DNA from: Thermovirgaceae bacterium
GTDB taxonomy: Bacteria; Synergistota; Synergistia; Synergistales; Thermovirgaceae
Direction: 5' to 3'
DNA: 57,168 bases
Assembly (NCBI GenBank): GCA_030656095.1
Contig: JAUSOU010000038.1
Coordinates: forward strand, 1-57,168
Each line of letters starts with the position of its first letter. Position 1 is the first letter of the stretch. The notes beneath the pieces were generated by a model. The model did no database searches. It saw nothing but the letters and a program-made list of their open reading frames with translations, and was not told the DNA's origin. Of the stretch, positions 1 through 17,728 are shown piece after piece. A program made the position numbers and the translations under genes.

Positions 1-125
1 GCCAACCCGACAGCCGCAAGCGTCTTCGTGATCGCCGCAGTCAGTGTCGTCTTGCCATGGTCTATGTGACCGATAGTCCCTATGTTCAAGTGCGGCTTCG
101 TTCTGTCAAAATGCTCTTTCGCCAT
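1..125 (-). CDS. tuf: Elongation factor Tu, N-terminal fragment (runs off window)
   Basis: This GTPase delivers aminoacyl-tRNA to the ribosome. Only the first 41 codons are inside the window. The protein begins [20 protein letters not shown], followed by the P-loop GHIDHGKTT, which is diagnostic of EF-Tu (the usual form is GHVDHGKTT, so there is a conservative V-to-I change). The ATG is preceded by GGAGGG about ten bases upstream. It follows fusA by 58 nt on the same strand and is the distal gene of the rpoBC-rpsLG-fusA-tuf transcription unit. The gene is truncated by the window edge, not by mutation. Confidence 0.95.
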   Translation of the reverse strand, partial: MAKEHFDRTKPHLNIGTIGHIDHGKTTLTAAITKTLAAVGL

Positions 126-183
126 CTTGCTGAACCCTCCCTTATTGATCCATTTCCGGATTATTCCTCAATCGAAAAAAACT

Positions 184-2247
184 TCAGCGTTTCAGGATCT
201 TTTCAGAAACATCTCTCGGAACTTCCTCATAGTGAGAAAACTGCATCGAATATGAAGCCCTTCCGGACGACTTGCTCCTTAGATCGGTAGAATATTCGAA
301 CATCTCGGAGAGGGGGACGTAGGATTTGACTATCCTGGCGTTGGCCCGCATCTCCATCCCCTCAACATGACCGCGCCTTGACGAGAGGTCTCCCATTACG
401 TCGCCTACATATTCATCGGGTGTAACGACCTCTACCTCCATTATGGGCTCCATCAGGACCGGGCTGGCTGATCTCAGGGCATCCTTGAAGGCCATGGAGG
501 CGGCGATCCTGAAGGCCATCTCCGAACTGTCGACCTCATGGTAACTGCCGTACACCAGTGCTACCTTTACTCCAATGACCGGATATCCGCCCAGGACTCC
601 GCTTCCGACCGTCTCGGCAATTCCCTTCTGTACGGCGGAGATGTACTCCCTTGGTATCACTCCTCCAACGATCTTGTCCTCGAAGACGAAACCCTTGTGA
701 TCCGGCAGCGGCTCGATATCGAGGACGACATGGCCGTACTGCCCTCTTCCACCCGTCTGCTTGACGAATTTGCACTCCCCTGATGAGGGGTTTCTTATGG
801 TCTCCCGGTAGGCCACCTGGGGTCGGCCAACTCTGACATCAACGCCGTACTCTCTCTTGAGACGATCGACGATGATCTCCAGATGAAGCTCTCCCATCCC
901 GGAGATGATCGTCTGTGCGGTCTCGTCGTCCGTATGGACTATGAAGGTGGGGTCCTCCTCGGAGAGGCCTGAAAGGCCCTTGCCGAGCTTGACCTGATCG
1001 GCCTTGCTCATGGGTTCGACGGAGAGGTGAATGACCGGCTCAGGGAATTCGACTGACTCCAGAACAACCGGTTTCTTCTCGTCTGTGAGAGTATCGCCGG
1101 TCCTGGTCGTCTTGAGGCCGGGGAGCGCTATTATCTCCCCTGCCGCGGCCCTCTCTATATCTTCTCTCTTGTTGGCATGCATTCTCAAAATGCGCCCTAC
1201 CCTCTCGCGGGTATCCGTGGTGGTATTGAGGATGCTGGAACCGCTCTTTATACTGCCCGAATAGATGCGGCAATAGACTAGCCGCCCGACGAAAGGATCC
1301 ACTACGATCTTGAACGCAAGGGCCGCGAAAGGCCCCTCCGGGTCGGCCGTTCGCTCGACAGGATCTCCCGTCACCGGGTGAACTCCCATTATCGGCGGAA
1401 GATCCATCGGACTGGGAAGATAGTCCACAACCGAGTCCAGAAGAGCCTGGATTCCCTTGTTCTTGAATGCCGATCCGCACAGGACCGGAAACAGCGCAAG
1501 ATCTATCGTGCCCCTGCGGATCGCCCTCTTAAGGCTGCTCTCGGGCACGGACTTGCCCTCGAGAAAAAGCGACATGACCTCTTCATCGAGATCCGCCAGG
1601 GCCTCTATCAGGGCGTCTCTTCCAAGGGTGGCGTCCTCGACCAGTTCCGCGGGAATATCCACAACCCTCGGGTCCACTCCAAGTTCCTCGTGGTAGATGA
1701 TCGCCTTGAAACTGACCAGATCCACTACACCGCTAAAACTGTCCTCCACACCAACGGGGATCTGGATCGGGACAGCATTGGCGCCGAGCCTCTCCCTCAT
1801 CTGCGTGACCACGAGTTTGAAATCCGCTCCAACCCGGTCCATCTTGTTGACGAAGGCAACCCTCGGAACCCCGTACCGGTCGGCCTGGCGCCATACGGTC
1901 TCCGACTGGGGCTCGACGCCCCCCACCGCACAGAAAACGGCTACCGCTCCATCGAGCACCCTCATGGACCTCTCAACTTCGACGGTAAAATCCACGTGCC
2001 CGGGTGTATCAATAATGTTGATACTATAATCCTTCCACTGGCACGTCGTAGCAGCAGAAGTTATGGTGATACCCCGTTCGCGCTCCTGCTCCATCCAGTC
2101 CATGGTAGCAGCACCCTCATGCACTTCACCGAGCTTGTGCTTGCGCCCGGTGTAGAACAGGATTCGTTCCGTAGTTGTAGTCTTGCCGGCGTCAATGTGC
2201 GCCGCAATGCCTATGTTTCTGATTAAATCAAGATTTCCGCCACTCAT
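184..2247 (-). CDS. fusA: Elongation factor G
   Basis: EF-G is the ribosomal translocase GTPase. The 687-aa product has the normal length for the family. G1 is AHIDAGKT (residues 16-23), G2 is [11 protein letters not shown]3 is DTPGHVDF and G4 is NKMD, followed by EF-G domains II-V. The ORF track starts this gene 61 codons earlier, inside rpsG. I prefer the ATG at 2247 ([11 protein letters not shown]), which lies just before the conserved start of the G domain and follows a GGTGAAG ribosome-binding site. It sits between rpsG (61-nt gap) and tuf (58-nt gap), the classical str-operon order. Confidence 0.97.
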   Translation of the reverse strand: MSGGNLDLIRNIGIAAHIDAGKTTTTERILFYTGRKHKLGEVHEGAATMDWMEQERERGITITSAATTCQWKDYSINIIDTPGHVDFTVEVERSMRVLDGAVAVFCAVGGVEPQSETVWRQADRYGVPRVAFVNKMDRVGADFKLVVTQMRERLGANAVPIQIPVGVEDSFSGVVDLVSFKAIIYHEELGVDPRVVDIPAELVEDATLGRDALIEALADLDEEVMSLFLEGKSVPESSLKRAIRRGTIDLALFPVLCGSAFKNKGIQALLDSVVDYLPSPMDLPPIMGVHPVTGDPVERTADPEGPFAALAFKIVVDPFVGRLVYCRIYSGSIKSGSSILNTTTDTRERVGRILRMHANKREDIERAAAGEIIALPGLKTTRTGDTLTDEKKPVVLESVEFPEPVIHLSVEPMSKADQVKLGKGLSGLSEEDPTFIVHTDDETAQTIISGMGELHLEIIVDRLKREYGVDVRVGRPQVAYRETIRNPSSGECKFVKQTGGRGQYGHVVLDIEPLPDHKGFVFEDKIVGGVIPREYISAVQKGIAETVGSGVLGGYPVIGVKVALVYGSYHEVDSSEMAFRIAASMAFKDALRSASPVLMEPIMEVEVVTPDEYVGDVMGDLSSRRGHVEGMEMRANARIVKSYVPLSEMFEYSTDLRSKSSGRASYSMQFSHYEEVPRDVSEKILKR

Positions 2248-2308
2248 TTGTTCTTCACCACACCCAGCGCTTTCTTCGGATTCACCCCTCGACCCCTGGA
2301 TAAAGCCG

Positions 2309-2779
2309 TTACAAACGATAATGCGCGAAAGCCCTGTTGGCCTCGGCCATCCTGTGGGTATCCTCGCGCTTCTTGACCGAGCTGCCCTCGCCCTTGCAGG
2401 CGTCGGTGAACTCTCTGGCAAGACGTTCAACCATGGGTATGCCCTTCCGCCCCCTTGAATACTGAAGTATCCAGCGGGTCGCCAGGGCCTGGCTCCTCCG
2501 GGGCAGCACCTCTATCGGAACCTGGTACGTTGCTCCGCCTACACGCCTGGGTCGGACCTCAACTGCGGGGCGGACACTCTCCATGGCCTTCCTGAAGACC
2601 TCGATGGGGTCAAGGCTCAGTCTTTTTCCTGCGATATCCAGCGCCCCGTACATGATCTTCTCGGCAACGCTTTTCTTGCCGTCGAGCATTATCGCGTTGA
2701 TGAACTTGGCGATATCCTGGTTTCCGAACTTGGAATCGGATTGAATCTCGCGAATCCTGACATGTCCCTTTCTAGGCAT
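2309..2779 (-). CDS. rpsG: 30S ribosomal protein S7
   Basis: S7 is a primary 16S rRNA-binding protein that nucleates assembly of the 30S head and lines the E site. The 156-aa product has the expected length. It opens [12 protein letters not shown] and contains the family-typical stretches [35 protein letters not shown] and [17 protein letters not shown] start. It lies 21 nt downstream of rpsL, as in the standard str operon. In E. coli S7 is also the autoregulator of this operon; I cannot tell from the sequence whether that holds here. Confidence 0.97.
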   Translation of the reverse strand: MPRKGHVRIREIQSDSKFGNQDIAKFINAIMLDGKKSVAEKIMYGALDIAGKRLSLDPIEVFRKAMESVRPAVEVRPRRVGGATYQVPIEVLPRRSQALATRWILQYSRGRKGIPMVERLAREFTDACKGEGSSVKKREDTHRMAEANRAFAHYRL

Positions 2780-2800
2780 ATCCTCGACACTCTCCCTAGT

Positions 2801-3172
2801 CTATTTCGGGCGCCTTGCGCCATACTTGGAACGGCTCTTCCGCCTGCCGTCAACGCCGCCGCAGTCGAGTGTTCCCCTGATAATATGGTAGCGTACTCCC
2901 GGAAGATCCTTTACACGCCCTCCCCGGACAAGGACAACCGAGTGTTCCTGAAGGTTGTGCCCAACTCCCGGGATGTAGGACGTGACCTCGAACCCGTTGG
3001 TCAAACGAACCCTGGCGACCTTGCGGAGCGCCGAGTTAGGTTTTTTAGGAGTCACCGTGTAAACCCTTGTGCAAACACCTCTCCGGGCAGGATTGCCCTG
3101 GAGCGCAGGCGCCTTTGAGCGGACTCGCTTATCCTCTCGCCCTTTTCGTATCAACTGGTTAATGGTCGGCAA
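2801..3172 (-). CDS. rpsL: 30S ribosomal protein S12
   Basis: S12 is the decoding-centre protein. The ORF track begins at 3208, but the conserved N-terminus ([11 protein letters not shown]) immediately follows a TTG at 3172 preceded by AGGAGGGAGC, so I place a TTG start there, giving 123 aa, the normal length. Both lysines whose substitution classically gives streptomycin resistance are wild type, in [11 protein letters not shown] and [11 protein letters not shown]. The gene lies between the L7Ae-like gene (28-nt gap) and rpsG. Confidence 0.96.
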   Translation of the reverse strand: MPTINQLIRKGREDKRVRSKAPALQGNPARRGVCTRVYTVTPKKPNSALRKVARVRLTNGFEVTSYIPGVGHNLQEHSVVLVRGGRVKDLPGVRYHIIRGTLDCGGVDGRRKSRSKYGARRPK

Positions 3173-3200
3173 AAAGCTCCCTCCTTCATATGTATGCCTT

Positions 3201-3482
3201 TCATGCATCTCCGGAAGACCGGAGAGGACTTTCTCCGCACCGCGCTATTCCGGCCGCGGCTGCCCCCCGGCTTATGGCACAGGCCCGGCCGAGCAGGATC
3301 ATGCTTTCAACGCTTTCTACAGGAATTTCCGCTTTTTTCGCACCCTCTTCAAGCCCTGAGATGAGTGACCTCCGGGCATCACCGGCCAGAAAGAGCTTCT
3401 TCAGCGTGCCGGCAAGGAGCGCCTTTTTGACGGAACGGATCCCTACAACCCTGTTGGCAACAGCCAACTCATTCAAGGGCAC
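3201..3482 (-). CDS. L7Ae/L30e-family ribosomal protein-like RNA-binding protein
   Basis: This is a small L7Ae-fold protein of about 93 aa, of the type found between rpoC and rpsL in many Gram-positive genomes (YbxF/RplGB). These proteins bind kink-turn RNA. Visible family features are the N-terminal helix with [19 protein letters not shown] and the central [28 protein letters not shown]. The ORF track starts at a GTG at 3509. An in-frame GTG at 3482 with GGGAGGGG six bases upstream gives an N-terminus more like the family, so I prefer it. The exact RNA target cannot be told from sequence. The gap after rpoC is 85 nt. Confidence 0.85.
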   Translation of the reverse strand: MPLNELAVANRVVGIRSVKKALLAGTLKKLFLAGDARRSLISGLEEGAKKAEIPVESVESMILLGRACAISRGAAAAGIARCGESPLRSSGDA

Positions 3483-3567
3483 GCAAATCCCCTCCCTTGA
3501 AAAGGACACCGGGAAATAATAACAACCGCAACAGGCAGTGTCAAGGAGAATCTCTCATCCCGCCACC

Positions 3568-8538
<4,971 letters not shown>

Positions 8539-11500
8539 TTAAACATCAGCCCCCTTTTCCGGGTCTCTCTCATCCGAATCATTTCCGGGCACAACAAAGG
8601 AAGCCGCCAGGCCATCCTTCAAAACTGGCGGCGGGGCAGCGTCCTGGAATACGTCTGCGACATGCTTTACGGAAGCTGCTCGCGTTTCTTCCCTGGGCTT
8701 GTGCCTGGCAGGGGTGAAGGACGGTTCGTCGTCCTCCTCCAGCAGAAGTTCCCCCATCGATCCATCCTCATAGGCTATCTCTACGTCCAGACCGAGACCC
8801 TGGAGCTCCTTGACGAGAACCCTGAAGCTCTCCGGCACTCCCGGATCCGTGAGGTTCAGCCCTTTGACGATCCTCTCGTAGGTCTTCAGGCGCCCCCTGA
8901 TATCGTCGGACTTTACGGTAAGCATCTCCTGCAGAACGTGAGATGCGCCGTAGCCCTCAAGGGCCCAGACTTCCATCTCTCCGAAACGCTGTCCCCCGAA
9001 CTGGGCCTTGCCCCCCAGCGGCTGCTGCGTGATAAGGCTGTACGGTCCGATCGACCTCGCGTGGATCTTGTCATCCACGAGGTGAATAAGTTTCATCATG
9101 TACATCGTCCCTACGGTGACAGGGCGCCTCATGGGCACGCCGGTCCTTCCGTCATAGAGCATGATGCGGCCGTCGTCTGTGAGTTCGGGGACTCCCTCTT
9201 TCCTGATCTCGTCCACCAGTGCGAGGATCTCGTGTTCCTTGGCTCCTTCGAAGACAGCAGTAGAAATATGCCAGCCCTTCCTGGTCGCCACGAAACCGAG
9301 TATCGTCTCCAGAACCTGTCCCAGGTTCATCCGGCTCGGCACCCCTATCGGGTTGAGAACAACATCTATAGGAGTTCCATCGGGGAGGTACGGCATGTCC
9401 TCCTCGGGAAGGATCCTCGAAACGACGCCCTTGTTCCCGTGACGCCCGGCCATCTTGTCGCCGACGGTGATCTTCCTGATCTTGGCTACATAGACCTTGA
9501 CGACCTCGTTTACTCCCGGGCTTAATTCGTCTCCATTTTCGGTGCGGCTGAGCTGTTTAACGGAGACGACCTTGCCCCCCTCGCCGTGAGGGATCCTCAT
9601 CGAGGTGTCGCGGACCTCCCTGGCCTTCTCGCCGAAGATCGCCCTTAAGAGCTTCTCCTCGGGAGACTGGTCCGATTCTCCCTTGGGTGTCACCTTCCCG
9701 ACGAGAATGTCGCCTGCCACCACTTCGGCGCCGACCCTTACTATGCCTGTCTCGTCGAGATCTTTCAGCGCGTCCTCTCCAACATTGGGTATATCGCGGG
9801 TGATCTCCTCCGGACCAAGTTTCGTGTCCCTGGCTTCCACCTCGTACTCCTCGATATGTATGGAGGAGAAGCGGTCCTCCTTGACGAGCCGGTCGCTCAG
9901 AAGGATGGCGTCCTCGTAGTTGTAACCCTCCCAGGAGACGAAGGCGACGAGGACGTTGCTGCCAAGAGCCAGCTCCGCGTTCTCGACGGCCTGGCCGTCC
10001 GCGATGATATCTCCGGCGCGAACCTTGTCTCCCTTGAACACCAGTGGTTTTTGATGGATTATCGTCCCCTGGTTGGACCTTCGGAACTTTACGAGAGTGT
10101 ATTTCTCGACCTGTCTGCCCCCCTCGGGGAGAATTTCTATCTCCCTGGAGTCGACCCTGGTCACCGTTCCCGAGGAGCGCGAGGCGACGCATGATCCCGA
10201 ATCCCTGGCGACCCTCGCCTCGATCCCGGTCCCGATCACGGGAGCCTCGCCCCTTATGAGCGGGACCGCCTGTCTCTGCATGTTCGACCCCATAAGGGCC
10301 CGGTTGGCGTCATCGTGCTCAAGAAAGGGAATAAGCGCGGTTGAGGCCGAAACGATCTGCTTCGGAGAAAGGTCAAGATAATCAACCTCCTCGGGTTTTA
10401 CCTCCGCGATATCTCCCATGGATCTCACGTAGACATGTTTTTCAGCGAAGGTCATGTCCTCATTGAGCAGGGTGTTGGCTCTCCCGATGTAGAAATTATC
10501 CTCTTCGTTCGCTCCAAGGTAGACCACCTTGTCGGTGACCCTGCCTTTTACGACCTTCCTCTTGGGCGACTGGAGGAAACCGTATTCATTGATCCTGGAG
10601 TAGATCGAAAGTGATGTCACCAGACCTATGTTAGGTCCCTCCGGAGTTTCGATCGGGCAGATGCGTCCATAGTGCGTGTAATGGACATCGCGGGCCTCAA
10701 ACCCGGCTCTTTCCCTGCTGAGTCCGCCGGGACCAAGCGCCGAGAGCCTCCTGCGATGGGTCAGTTCCGCAAGCGGGTTGGTCTGATCCATGAACTGCGA
10801 AAGCTGGCCGGACCCAAAGAACTCCCTCAAGGAAGCCGAAATGGGTCGGACGTTGATAAGATCCCTGGCGGTGGCTCCAGTGAGATCGGGGATGGTCGTC
10901 ATCCTCTCCCTGGCGATGCGCTCCATCCTGAGAAGCCCCACGCGAACCTGGTTCTGGAGCAGTTCTCCAACGGCCCTGACCCTTCTGTTTCCCAGGTGGT
11001 CGATGTCGTCGGTGCGCTCGTTGCCGTCCCTTAGGGCCATCAGTTTTCTGACTATCTGCACGACATCGTCGATCATCAGCAGGCGCTTGGATTCGGGGAT
11101 CTCCAGGCCAAGACGCCGGTTCAGCTTGTACCTGCCTACACGGCCGAGGTTATACCTTCTGGAATCGAAGAAGAGACCGTTAATGTACTCCTTCGCGTTC
11201 TCCATCCTTGCAGGTTCGTTCGGGCGGAGTTTGCGAAACATCTCCATTACCGCTTCATCCCTGTGGCGGGTTCCGTCGCGCTCCATAGTGGCCTCTATGG
11301 CGGAATCAGTCTTCCAGACCCAGACCTTTGTCCTTCCGAGTTCCCAGAGTTTTTCCAGTATTTCCTTGGTGATCCTTTCGTTCTTTTTGACGATTGCCTT
11401 GCCGGGCCCGTCAGAAACAGTCTCGGCGATGAGCCTCCCGCGGACCTCGTCTTCGACAAGATCGATCTGCTCCTCAACGGCTCCGAAAAGTCTTAGCACC

Positions 11501-12159
11501 TCTTCGTCGTTCTCAACCCCGAAGGCCTTCAAAAGAACTGTGACCGGAAGTTTTTTCCTGTTGTCTATGTTCACCGAAAGAACCTCGCCTGGAGTCATGT
11601 CGAACTCAAGCCATGCGCCCCTGTCGGGAATGACTTTGGCGGAATATTTCTCCTGCCCCGGGACTGACTCCTCGGAAGCGAAATAGACCCCCGCCGAGCG
11701 GGCAAGCTGGCTAACAACAACCCTTTCGGTCCCGTTGATGATGAAGGTGCCCCTGTCGGTCATCATTGGAAAATCTCCGAGATAGACCTCCTCTTCCTTG
11801 ATCTCCTCGGTCTTGCGGTTTACGAGACGTATCGTCGCCTTGACCGAACGGGACCAGGAGAGGTCCCTCTGACAGGCCTCTTCCTGGGTGATCTGGGGGG
11901 GTTCCACAAAATAGCCCACAAACTCCAGGGCGAAGGACCCGTCGTAGCTTTCGATCGGGAATATCTCATCCAAGAGCTCCTGAAGACCATGGTTGGATCT
12001 TTCTTCCGCATCGGCAAGTTCACCCTGTTCGCCGAACTGGAAAAACCACCTGAAGGAATCGCGCTGATTGTCGACCATGTCGGGTATTTCGACAAGATCG
12101 CGGGCGCGACCGAACGTCAACCGCTGTCGCTTGCTATTGATGGGAACAAACTCGGCCAT
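8539..12159 (-). CDS. rpoB: RNA polymerase beta subunit
   Basis: The beta subunit is 1206 aa. Family landmarks include [20 protein letters not shown], the rifampicin pocket [15 protein letters not shown] with F456 and downstream [28 protein letters not shown], and [10 protein letters not shown] near the C-terminal third. At the common rifampicin-resistance positions the residues are the sensitive type (D, H and S equivalents present). It is the first gene of the transcription unit that runs off the left edge, with a near-consensus promoter 55 nt upstream of the ATG. The usual rplJ-rplL neighbours are not upstream; a tRNA-Leu gene is. Confidence 0.98.
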   Translation of the reverse strand: MAEFVPINSKRQRLTFGRARDLVEIPDMVDNQRDSFRWFFQFGEQGELADAEERSNHGLQELLDEIFPIESYDGSFALEFVGYFVEPPQITQEEACQRDLSWSRSVKATIRLVNRKTEEIKEEEVYLGDFPMMTDRGTFIINGTERVVVSQLARSAGVYFASEESVPGQEKYSAKVIPDRGAWLEFDMTPGEVLSVNIDNRKKLPVTVLLKAFGVENDEEVLRLFGAVEEQIDLVEDEVRGRLIAETVSDGPGKAIVKKNERITKEILEKLWELGRTKVWVWKTDSAIEATMERDGTRHRDEAVMEMFRKLRPNEPARMENAKEYINGLFFDSRRYNLGRVGRYKLNRRLGLEIPESKRLLMIDDVVQIVRKLMALRDGNERTDDIDHLGNRRVRAVGELLQNQVRVGLLRMERIARERMTTIPDLTGATARDLINVRPISASLREFFGSGQLSQFMDQTNPLAELTHRRRLSALGPGGLSRERAGFEARDVHYTHYGRICPIETPEGPNIGLVTSLSIYSRINEYGFLQSPKRKVVKGRVTDKVVYLGANEEDNFYIGRANTLLNEDMTFAEKHVYVRSMGDIAEVKPEEVDYLDLSPKQIVSASTALIPFLEHDDANRALMGSNMQRQAVPLIRGEAPVIGTGIEARVARDSGSCVASRSSGTVTRVDSREIEILPEGGRQVEKYTLVKFRRSNQGTIIHQKPLVFKGDKVRAGDIIADGQAVENAELALGSNVLVAFVSWEGYNYEDAILLSDRLVKEDRFSSIHIEEYEVEARDTKLGPEEITRDIPNVGEDALKDLDETGIVRVGAEVVAGDILVGKVTPKGESDQSPEEKLLRAIFGEKAREVRDTSMRIPHGEGGKVVSVKQLSRTENGDELSPGVNEVVKVYVAKIRKITVGDKMAGRHGNKGVVSRILPEEDMPYLPDGTPIDVVLNPIGVPSRMNLGQVLETILGFVATRKGWHISTAVFEGAKEHEILALVDEIRKEGVPELTDDGRIMLYDGRTGVPMRRPVTVGTMYMMKLIHLVDDKIHARSIGPYSLITQQPLGGKAQFGGQRFGEMEVWALEGYGASHVLQEMLTVKSDDIRGRLKTYERIVKGLNLTDPGVPESFRVLVKELQGLGLDVEIAYEDGSMGELLLEEDDEPSFTPARHKPREETRAASVKHVADVFQDAAPPPVLKDGLAASFVVPGNDSDERDPEKGADV

Positions 12160-12213
12160 GGGAGAAGCACACCCTCCCTGTCTTTAGGGGATTTGGAGGA
12201 ACTAGACGTGACA

Positions 12214-12249
12214 AACTGAAAGGATAGCGAAAGGGCCGCGCTGTGTCAA
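12214..12249 (-). promoter_or_regulatory. Sigma70 promoter of the rpoBC-str operon
   Basis: On the minus strand TTGACA (12244-12249) is separated by exactly 17 nt from TATCCT (12221-12226), placing the transcript start near 12214. The -35 is a perfect consensus hexamer. The resulting leader to the rpoB ATG is about 55 nt. No attenuator-like hairpin with a U tract was seen in this leader. Confidence 0.8.
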
Positions 12250-12333
12250 TAGGCACAGCACAACCCCTTCTCGGTTTTCCTTCCACCGGAACCAACGCTT
12301 CACCCCATTTCTTAAGGGGTAGAACCGCACTTA

Positions 12334-12419
12334 TGGTGGGGAAGGGGGGATTCGAACCCCCACACCCTCGCGGACACTGGCTCCTGAAGCCAGCGCGTCT
12401 ACCGTTCCGCCACTTCCCC
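12334..12419 (-). tRNA. tRNA-Leu (anticodon CAG)
   Basis: On the minus strand the acceptor arm GGGGAAG (12419-12413) pairs with CTTCCCC (12344-12338). The anticodon stem CTGGC/GCCAG encloses the loop TTCAGGA, giving anticodon CAG for CUG codons. A long variable arm typical of class II tRNALeu follows, and the T arm is GGGGG-TTCGAAT-CCCCC. The discriminator is A and CCA is encoded in the DNA. The gene lies alone between sua5 and rpoB with its own promoter. No convincing terminator follows, so read-through toward rpoB is possible. Confidence 0.95.
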
Positions 12420-12438
12420 GTTGGTGTTGCAAATCAAC

Positions 12439-12474
12439 GGCGTTGATTGTAGCAACGCATGATTCTTTTGGCAA
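12439..12474 (-). promoter_or_regulatory. Promoter of tRNA-Leu(CAG)
   Basis: On the minus strand TTGCCA (12469-12474) is followed after 17 nt by TACAAT (12446-12451), about 27 nt upstream of the mature tRNA 5' end. Spacing and -10 quality support a sigma70 promoter dedicated to the tRNA. Confidence 0.7.
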
Positions 12475-12493
12475 GGACTTTTAAGAACGCCAA

Positions 12494-12546
12494 CCGGTAA
12501 ACGGTAAACGGATAAAACATTAAAGGCGTAAACGGTAAACGGTAAG
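12494..12546. repeat. Degenerate heptamer array, CGGTAAA type
   Basis: Tandem units of seven bases, CGGTAAA repeated with variants, occupy the left side of the 388-bp gap between the tRNA and sua5. The complement (TTTACCG) belongs to the same CNRNTYA heptamer family seen at 12784-12830, 28983-29006 and 57065-57127. There is no ORF with coding signals here. Confidence 0.75.
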
Positions 12547-12570
12547 ACCAACAACTTCATGGGCTGCGTC

Positions 12571-12686
12571 TGTCATTCCGAGTCCTTCGAAGATGGGCGA
12601 GGAATCTGTTTTGTGAAAAACAACGCCGGACCTCGTCATGCCTTTACGGCGGGCGCAGAGATTCCTCCGCGCTGGTCGGAATGACA
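12571..12686. repeat. Inverted-repeat intergenic element with TGTCATTCCGA ends
   Basis: A 116-bp element begins TGTCATTCCGAG and ends CGGAATGACA; GAGGAATCT and AGATTCCTC form a second, inner pair of inverted arms. It has no coding capacity. The structure resembles a REP/MITE-like dispersed palindromic unit. Heptamer arrays in opposite orientation flank it (12494-12546 and 12700-12725), so the whole region is a nested inverted repeat. Confidence 0.7.
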
Positions 12687-12699
12687 AGGCACTTGTCAT

Positions 12700-12725
12700 T
12701 ACCGTTTACCGTTCACCGTTCACGC
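12700..12725. repeat. Heptamer array, CCGTTYA type
   Basis: Three to four consecutive heptamers of the form CCGTTTA/CCGTTCA lie just right of the palindromic element. They are the approximate reverse complement of the CGGTAAA array on its left side. Confidence 0.65.
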
Positions 12726-12737
12726 ACTTGTTTTTGC

Positions 12738-12773
12738 TGTCATCCCGAATCCTTCAGGGTGAGGGATCTGATT
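12738..12773. repeat. Short TGTCATCCCGA...GGGATCTG element
   Basis: TGTCATCCCGAATCC followed by a GAGGGATCTG end is a shorter relative of the 12571-12686 element. ATCCC and GGGAT arms can fold into a hairpin, which could also help end the sua5 transcript, although no U tract follows. A third TGTCATCCCGA start appears at the right edge of the window (57145). Confidence 0.6.
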
Positions 12774-12783
12774 TTGCACTTCC

Positions 12784-12807
12784 GAGTTACGAGTCACGAG
12801 TCACGCG

Positions 12808-12830
<23 letters not shown>
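12784..12830. repeat. Heptamer array CGAGTYA overlapping the sua5 stop
   Basis: Six to seven units of CGAGTTA/CGAGTCA and variants are arranged with a strict 7-bp period. The array runs into sua5: the last codons and the TGA stop (12808-12810) lie inside it, so the C-terminal residues of the protein (about VNGNS) are repeat-encoded. Confidence 0.75.
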
Positions 12831-15712
<2,882 letters not shown>

Positions 15713-15736
15713 TCGAATCCTCCCGTTTCTGGAAAT

Positions 15737-15765
15737 CAAAAGGAGCCGGAAACCTTCCGGCCCCG
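15737..15765 (-). terminator. Possible intrinsic terminator after metG
   Basis: On the minus strand GCCGGAA and TTCCGGC form a 7-bp stem with a 3-nt loop, followed by TCC and then TTTTG. It lies in the metG-tatD gap. The short U tract suggests a weak or partial terminator inside the run. Confidence 0.45.
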
Positions 15766-15791
15766 CGCTGTCTTTTTCCTGAGGACGATAC

Positions 15792-17726
15792 TCAGTGGAC
15801 CCTGGAGCCGGGCGCTATCTCCCTGTCGACAGTGAGGAGAGCCAGCCCCTTGCCGTCGGAGGTCTCGGCCGCAAGAAGCATGCCGCTGCTTGTCACGCCC
15901 CTCAACGTCGCCGGCTTGAGGTTGCAGATGACGATTATGGACTTGCCCTCCAGATCCTCTGCCGAGCGGAAATCCCTGATCCCTGAGACGATGGTCCTTC
16001 GCTCGTAGCCGAGGTCGAGTTCGATCCGGTACAGCTTGTCCGCCTTCGGGACAGATTCGACCTTGAGCACCCTGGCAACCCTGAATTCGACCTTGCGGAA
16101 GTCCTCGATCCCAATCTCTTCCTCGTGATCGCCCGGATCAGGAGTTGCATTCTTCTTCGCGTACCTTTCCGCCTTTTGCGCCTCCCACTCCTTCATGTCG
16201 ATCCTCGGGAAGAGAACATCCCTCTTGTTCACCCTGCATCCGGCCGGGATCTGCCCCCATCCCAGGGAACCGGGGTCCAGCATGGAGGGGTCGCCCTCAA
16301 GGCCCAGCTGTGTGAAGAGTTCGCCTGCCGTATGCGGCATGAACGGCGCAACCATGGCTGCCGTCATTCGGAGCGTCTCGCAGAGCGTGTAAAGGACTGG
16401 GTCGAGCCTTTCCGTGTTCTTTTCCTTGCCGAGTTTCCACGGCATCGTCTCGTCGATATACTTGTTGCCCCTCCTGACAAGAGCCCAGACTTCCTTGAGC
16501 GCTTCATCGAAGGAGTAGGCGTCCATTTTCGCAATGAAGGAGTCCCTTGTCGCAAGGGCAAGTCTCTCCATCTCCCGGTCGAGATCCGAAGGGGAGGATG
16601 ATGGAAGCGGGATCGTCCCCCCGGAGAAGCTGTTTATCATCTGGAGCGTCCGGTTTAGCAGGTTTCCAAGATCGTTGGCCAGGTCGGAATTGACCCTTCC
16701 GGCCAGGGCCCTCTCCGAGAAATCCCCGTCTGACCCGAACGGTATCTCCCTCATCAGGAAGTACCTGAACGCGTCCACCCCGTAAAGATCGGCCATTTCG
16801 AAAGGGTCCACGACATTGCCGCGGGACTTGGACATCTTTTCTCCCTCGACCGTCCACCACCCGTGCGAAAACACCGTCGCCGGGGGGGTGAGTCCGAGAG
16901 CAAGGAGCATTGCGGGCCACACTATGCAGTGGAATCTGATTATGTCCTTCGCCATAATATGGTTGACGCCGGGCCAGAATTTCTTCATGCATTCGGCGTT
17001 GTCGGGGTAGCCGCAGACCGTCAGATAGTTGATGAGGGCGTCGAACCATACATATATCACGTGCGCTTCGTCTCCGGGAAGGGGTACGCCCCATGAAACG
17101 CTCGTGCGGGATATGGACTGGTCCTTGAGCCCCCCCCTTATGAAACTCAGGACCTCATTGTAACGGGTCTGGGGCAGGATAGCGCTGGGATTCTTCTCGT
17201 AATAATCCAGAAGCGGTTTCTCATACCGCGACATGCGGAAGAAGTAGCTCTCTTCGGTCATGTTCTGGAGAGGTCGGCCGCAATCCGGGCAGACTCGCCC
17301 CTCCCCGATCTGGCTCTCGGGAAAATAGGTCTCACATGGGACACAGTACCACCCCTCGTAAGACCCTTTGTAGATGTCCCCCTGCTCCATCAGTTTGCTG
17401 AAGATATGCTGAACGACCCGCTCGTGCCTGGGCTCGGTGGTGCGGATGAAGTCGGTGTTGGTTATCCCCAGCACATCCCAGAGCCTGCGGAAGTTGACCA
17501 TGACGGAATCCACCAGCTGCTGGGCGGTGATTCCCCTGGCGTCGGCGGTCTGCTGGATCTTCTGCCCGTGTTCATCAGTTCCCGTGGCGAACATTACATC
17601 AAAACCGCGCATGCGCTTGTACCGGGCCATGACGTCCGAAGCGATGGTCGTGTAGGCATGGCCGATATGAGGAACATCGTTGACGTAATAGATCGGAGTG
17701 GTGATATAGAAAAATTTTTCCGGCAT
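15792..17726 (-). CDS. metG: Methionyl-tRNA synthetase with C-terminal tRNA-binding domain
   Basis: Class I synthetase charging tRNAMet. HIGH-type motif PHIGHAYTT near residue 20, KMSKS motif GEKMSKSRGNVV near 300, and a zinc knuckle with CVPC and CPDC near 130-150. The C-terminal ~105 residues form an EMAP/Trbp-like tRNA-binding domain (IGIEDFRKVEFRVARVLKVE, VSGIRDF, CNLKPATLRG), the dimerising MetRS type. I choose the ATG at 17726 (644 aa); the track's TTG at 17732 adds two residues. It overlaps or abuts the rsmI stop. Confidence 0.96.
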   Translation of the reverse strand: MPEKFFYITTPIYYVNDVPHIGHAYTTIASDVMARYKRMRGFDVMFATGTDEHGQKIQQTADARGITAQQLVDSVMVNFRRLWDVLGITNTDFIRTTEPRHERVVQHIFSKLMEQGDIYKGSYEGWYCVPCETYFPESQIGEGRVCPDCGRPLQNMTEESYFFRMSRYEKPLLDYYEKNPSAILPQTRYNEVLSFIRGGLKDQSISRTSVSWGVPLPGDEAHVIYVWFDALINYLTVCGYPDNAECMKKFWPGVNHIMAKDIIRFHCIVWPAMLLALGLTPPATVFSHGWWTVEGEKMSKSRGNVVDPFEMADLYGVDAFRYFLMREIPFGSDGDFSERALAGRVNSDLANDLGNLLNRTLQMINSFSGGTIPLPSSSPSDLDREMERLALATRDSFIAKMDAYSFDEALKEVWALVRRGNKYIDETMPWKLGKEKNTERLDPVLYTLCETLRMTAAMVAPFMPHTAGELFTQLGLEGDPSMLDPGSLGWGQIPAGCRVNKRDVLFPRIDMKEWEAQKAERYAKKNATPDPGDHEEEIGIEDFRKVEFRVARVLKVESVPKADKLYRIELDLGYERRTIVSGIRDFRSAEDLEGKSIIVICNLKPATLRGVTSSGMLLAAETSDGKGLALLTVDREIAPGSRVH

Positions 17727-17728
17727 TT

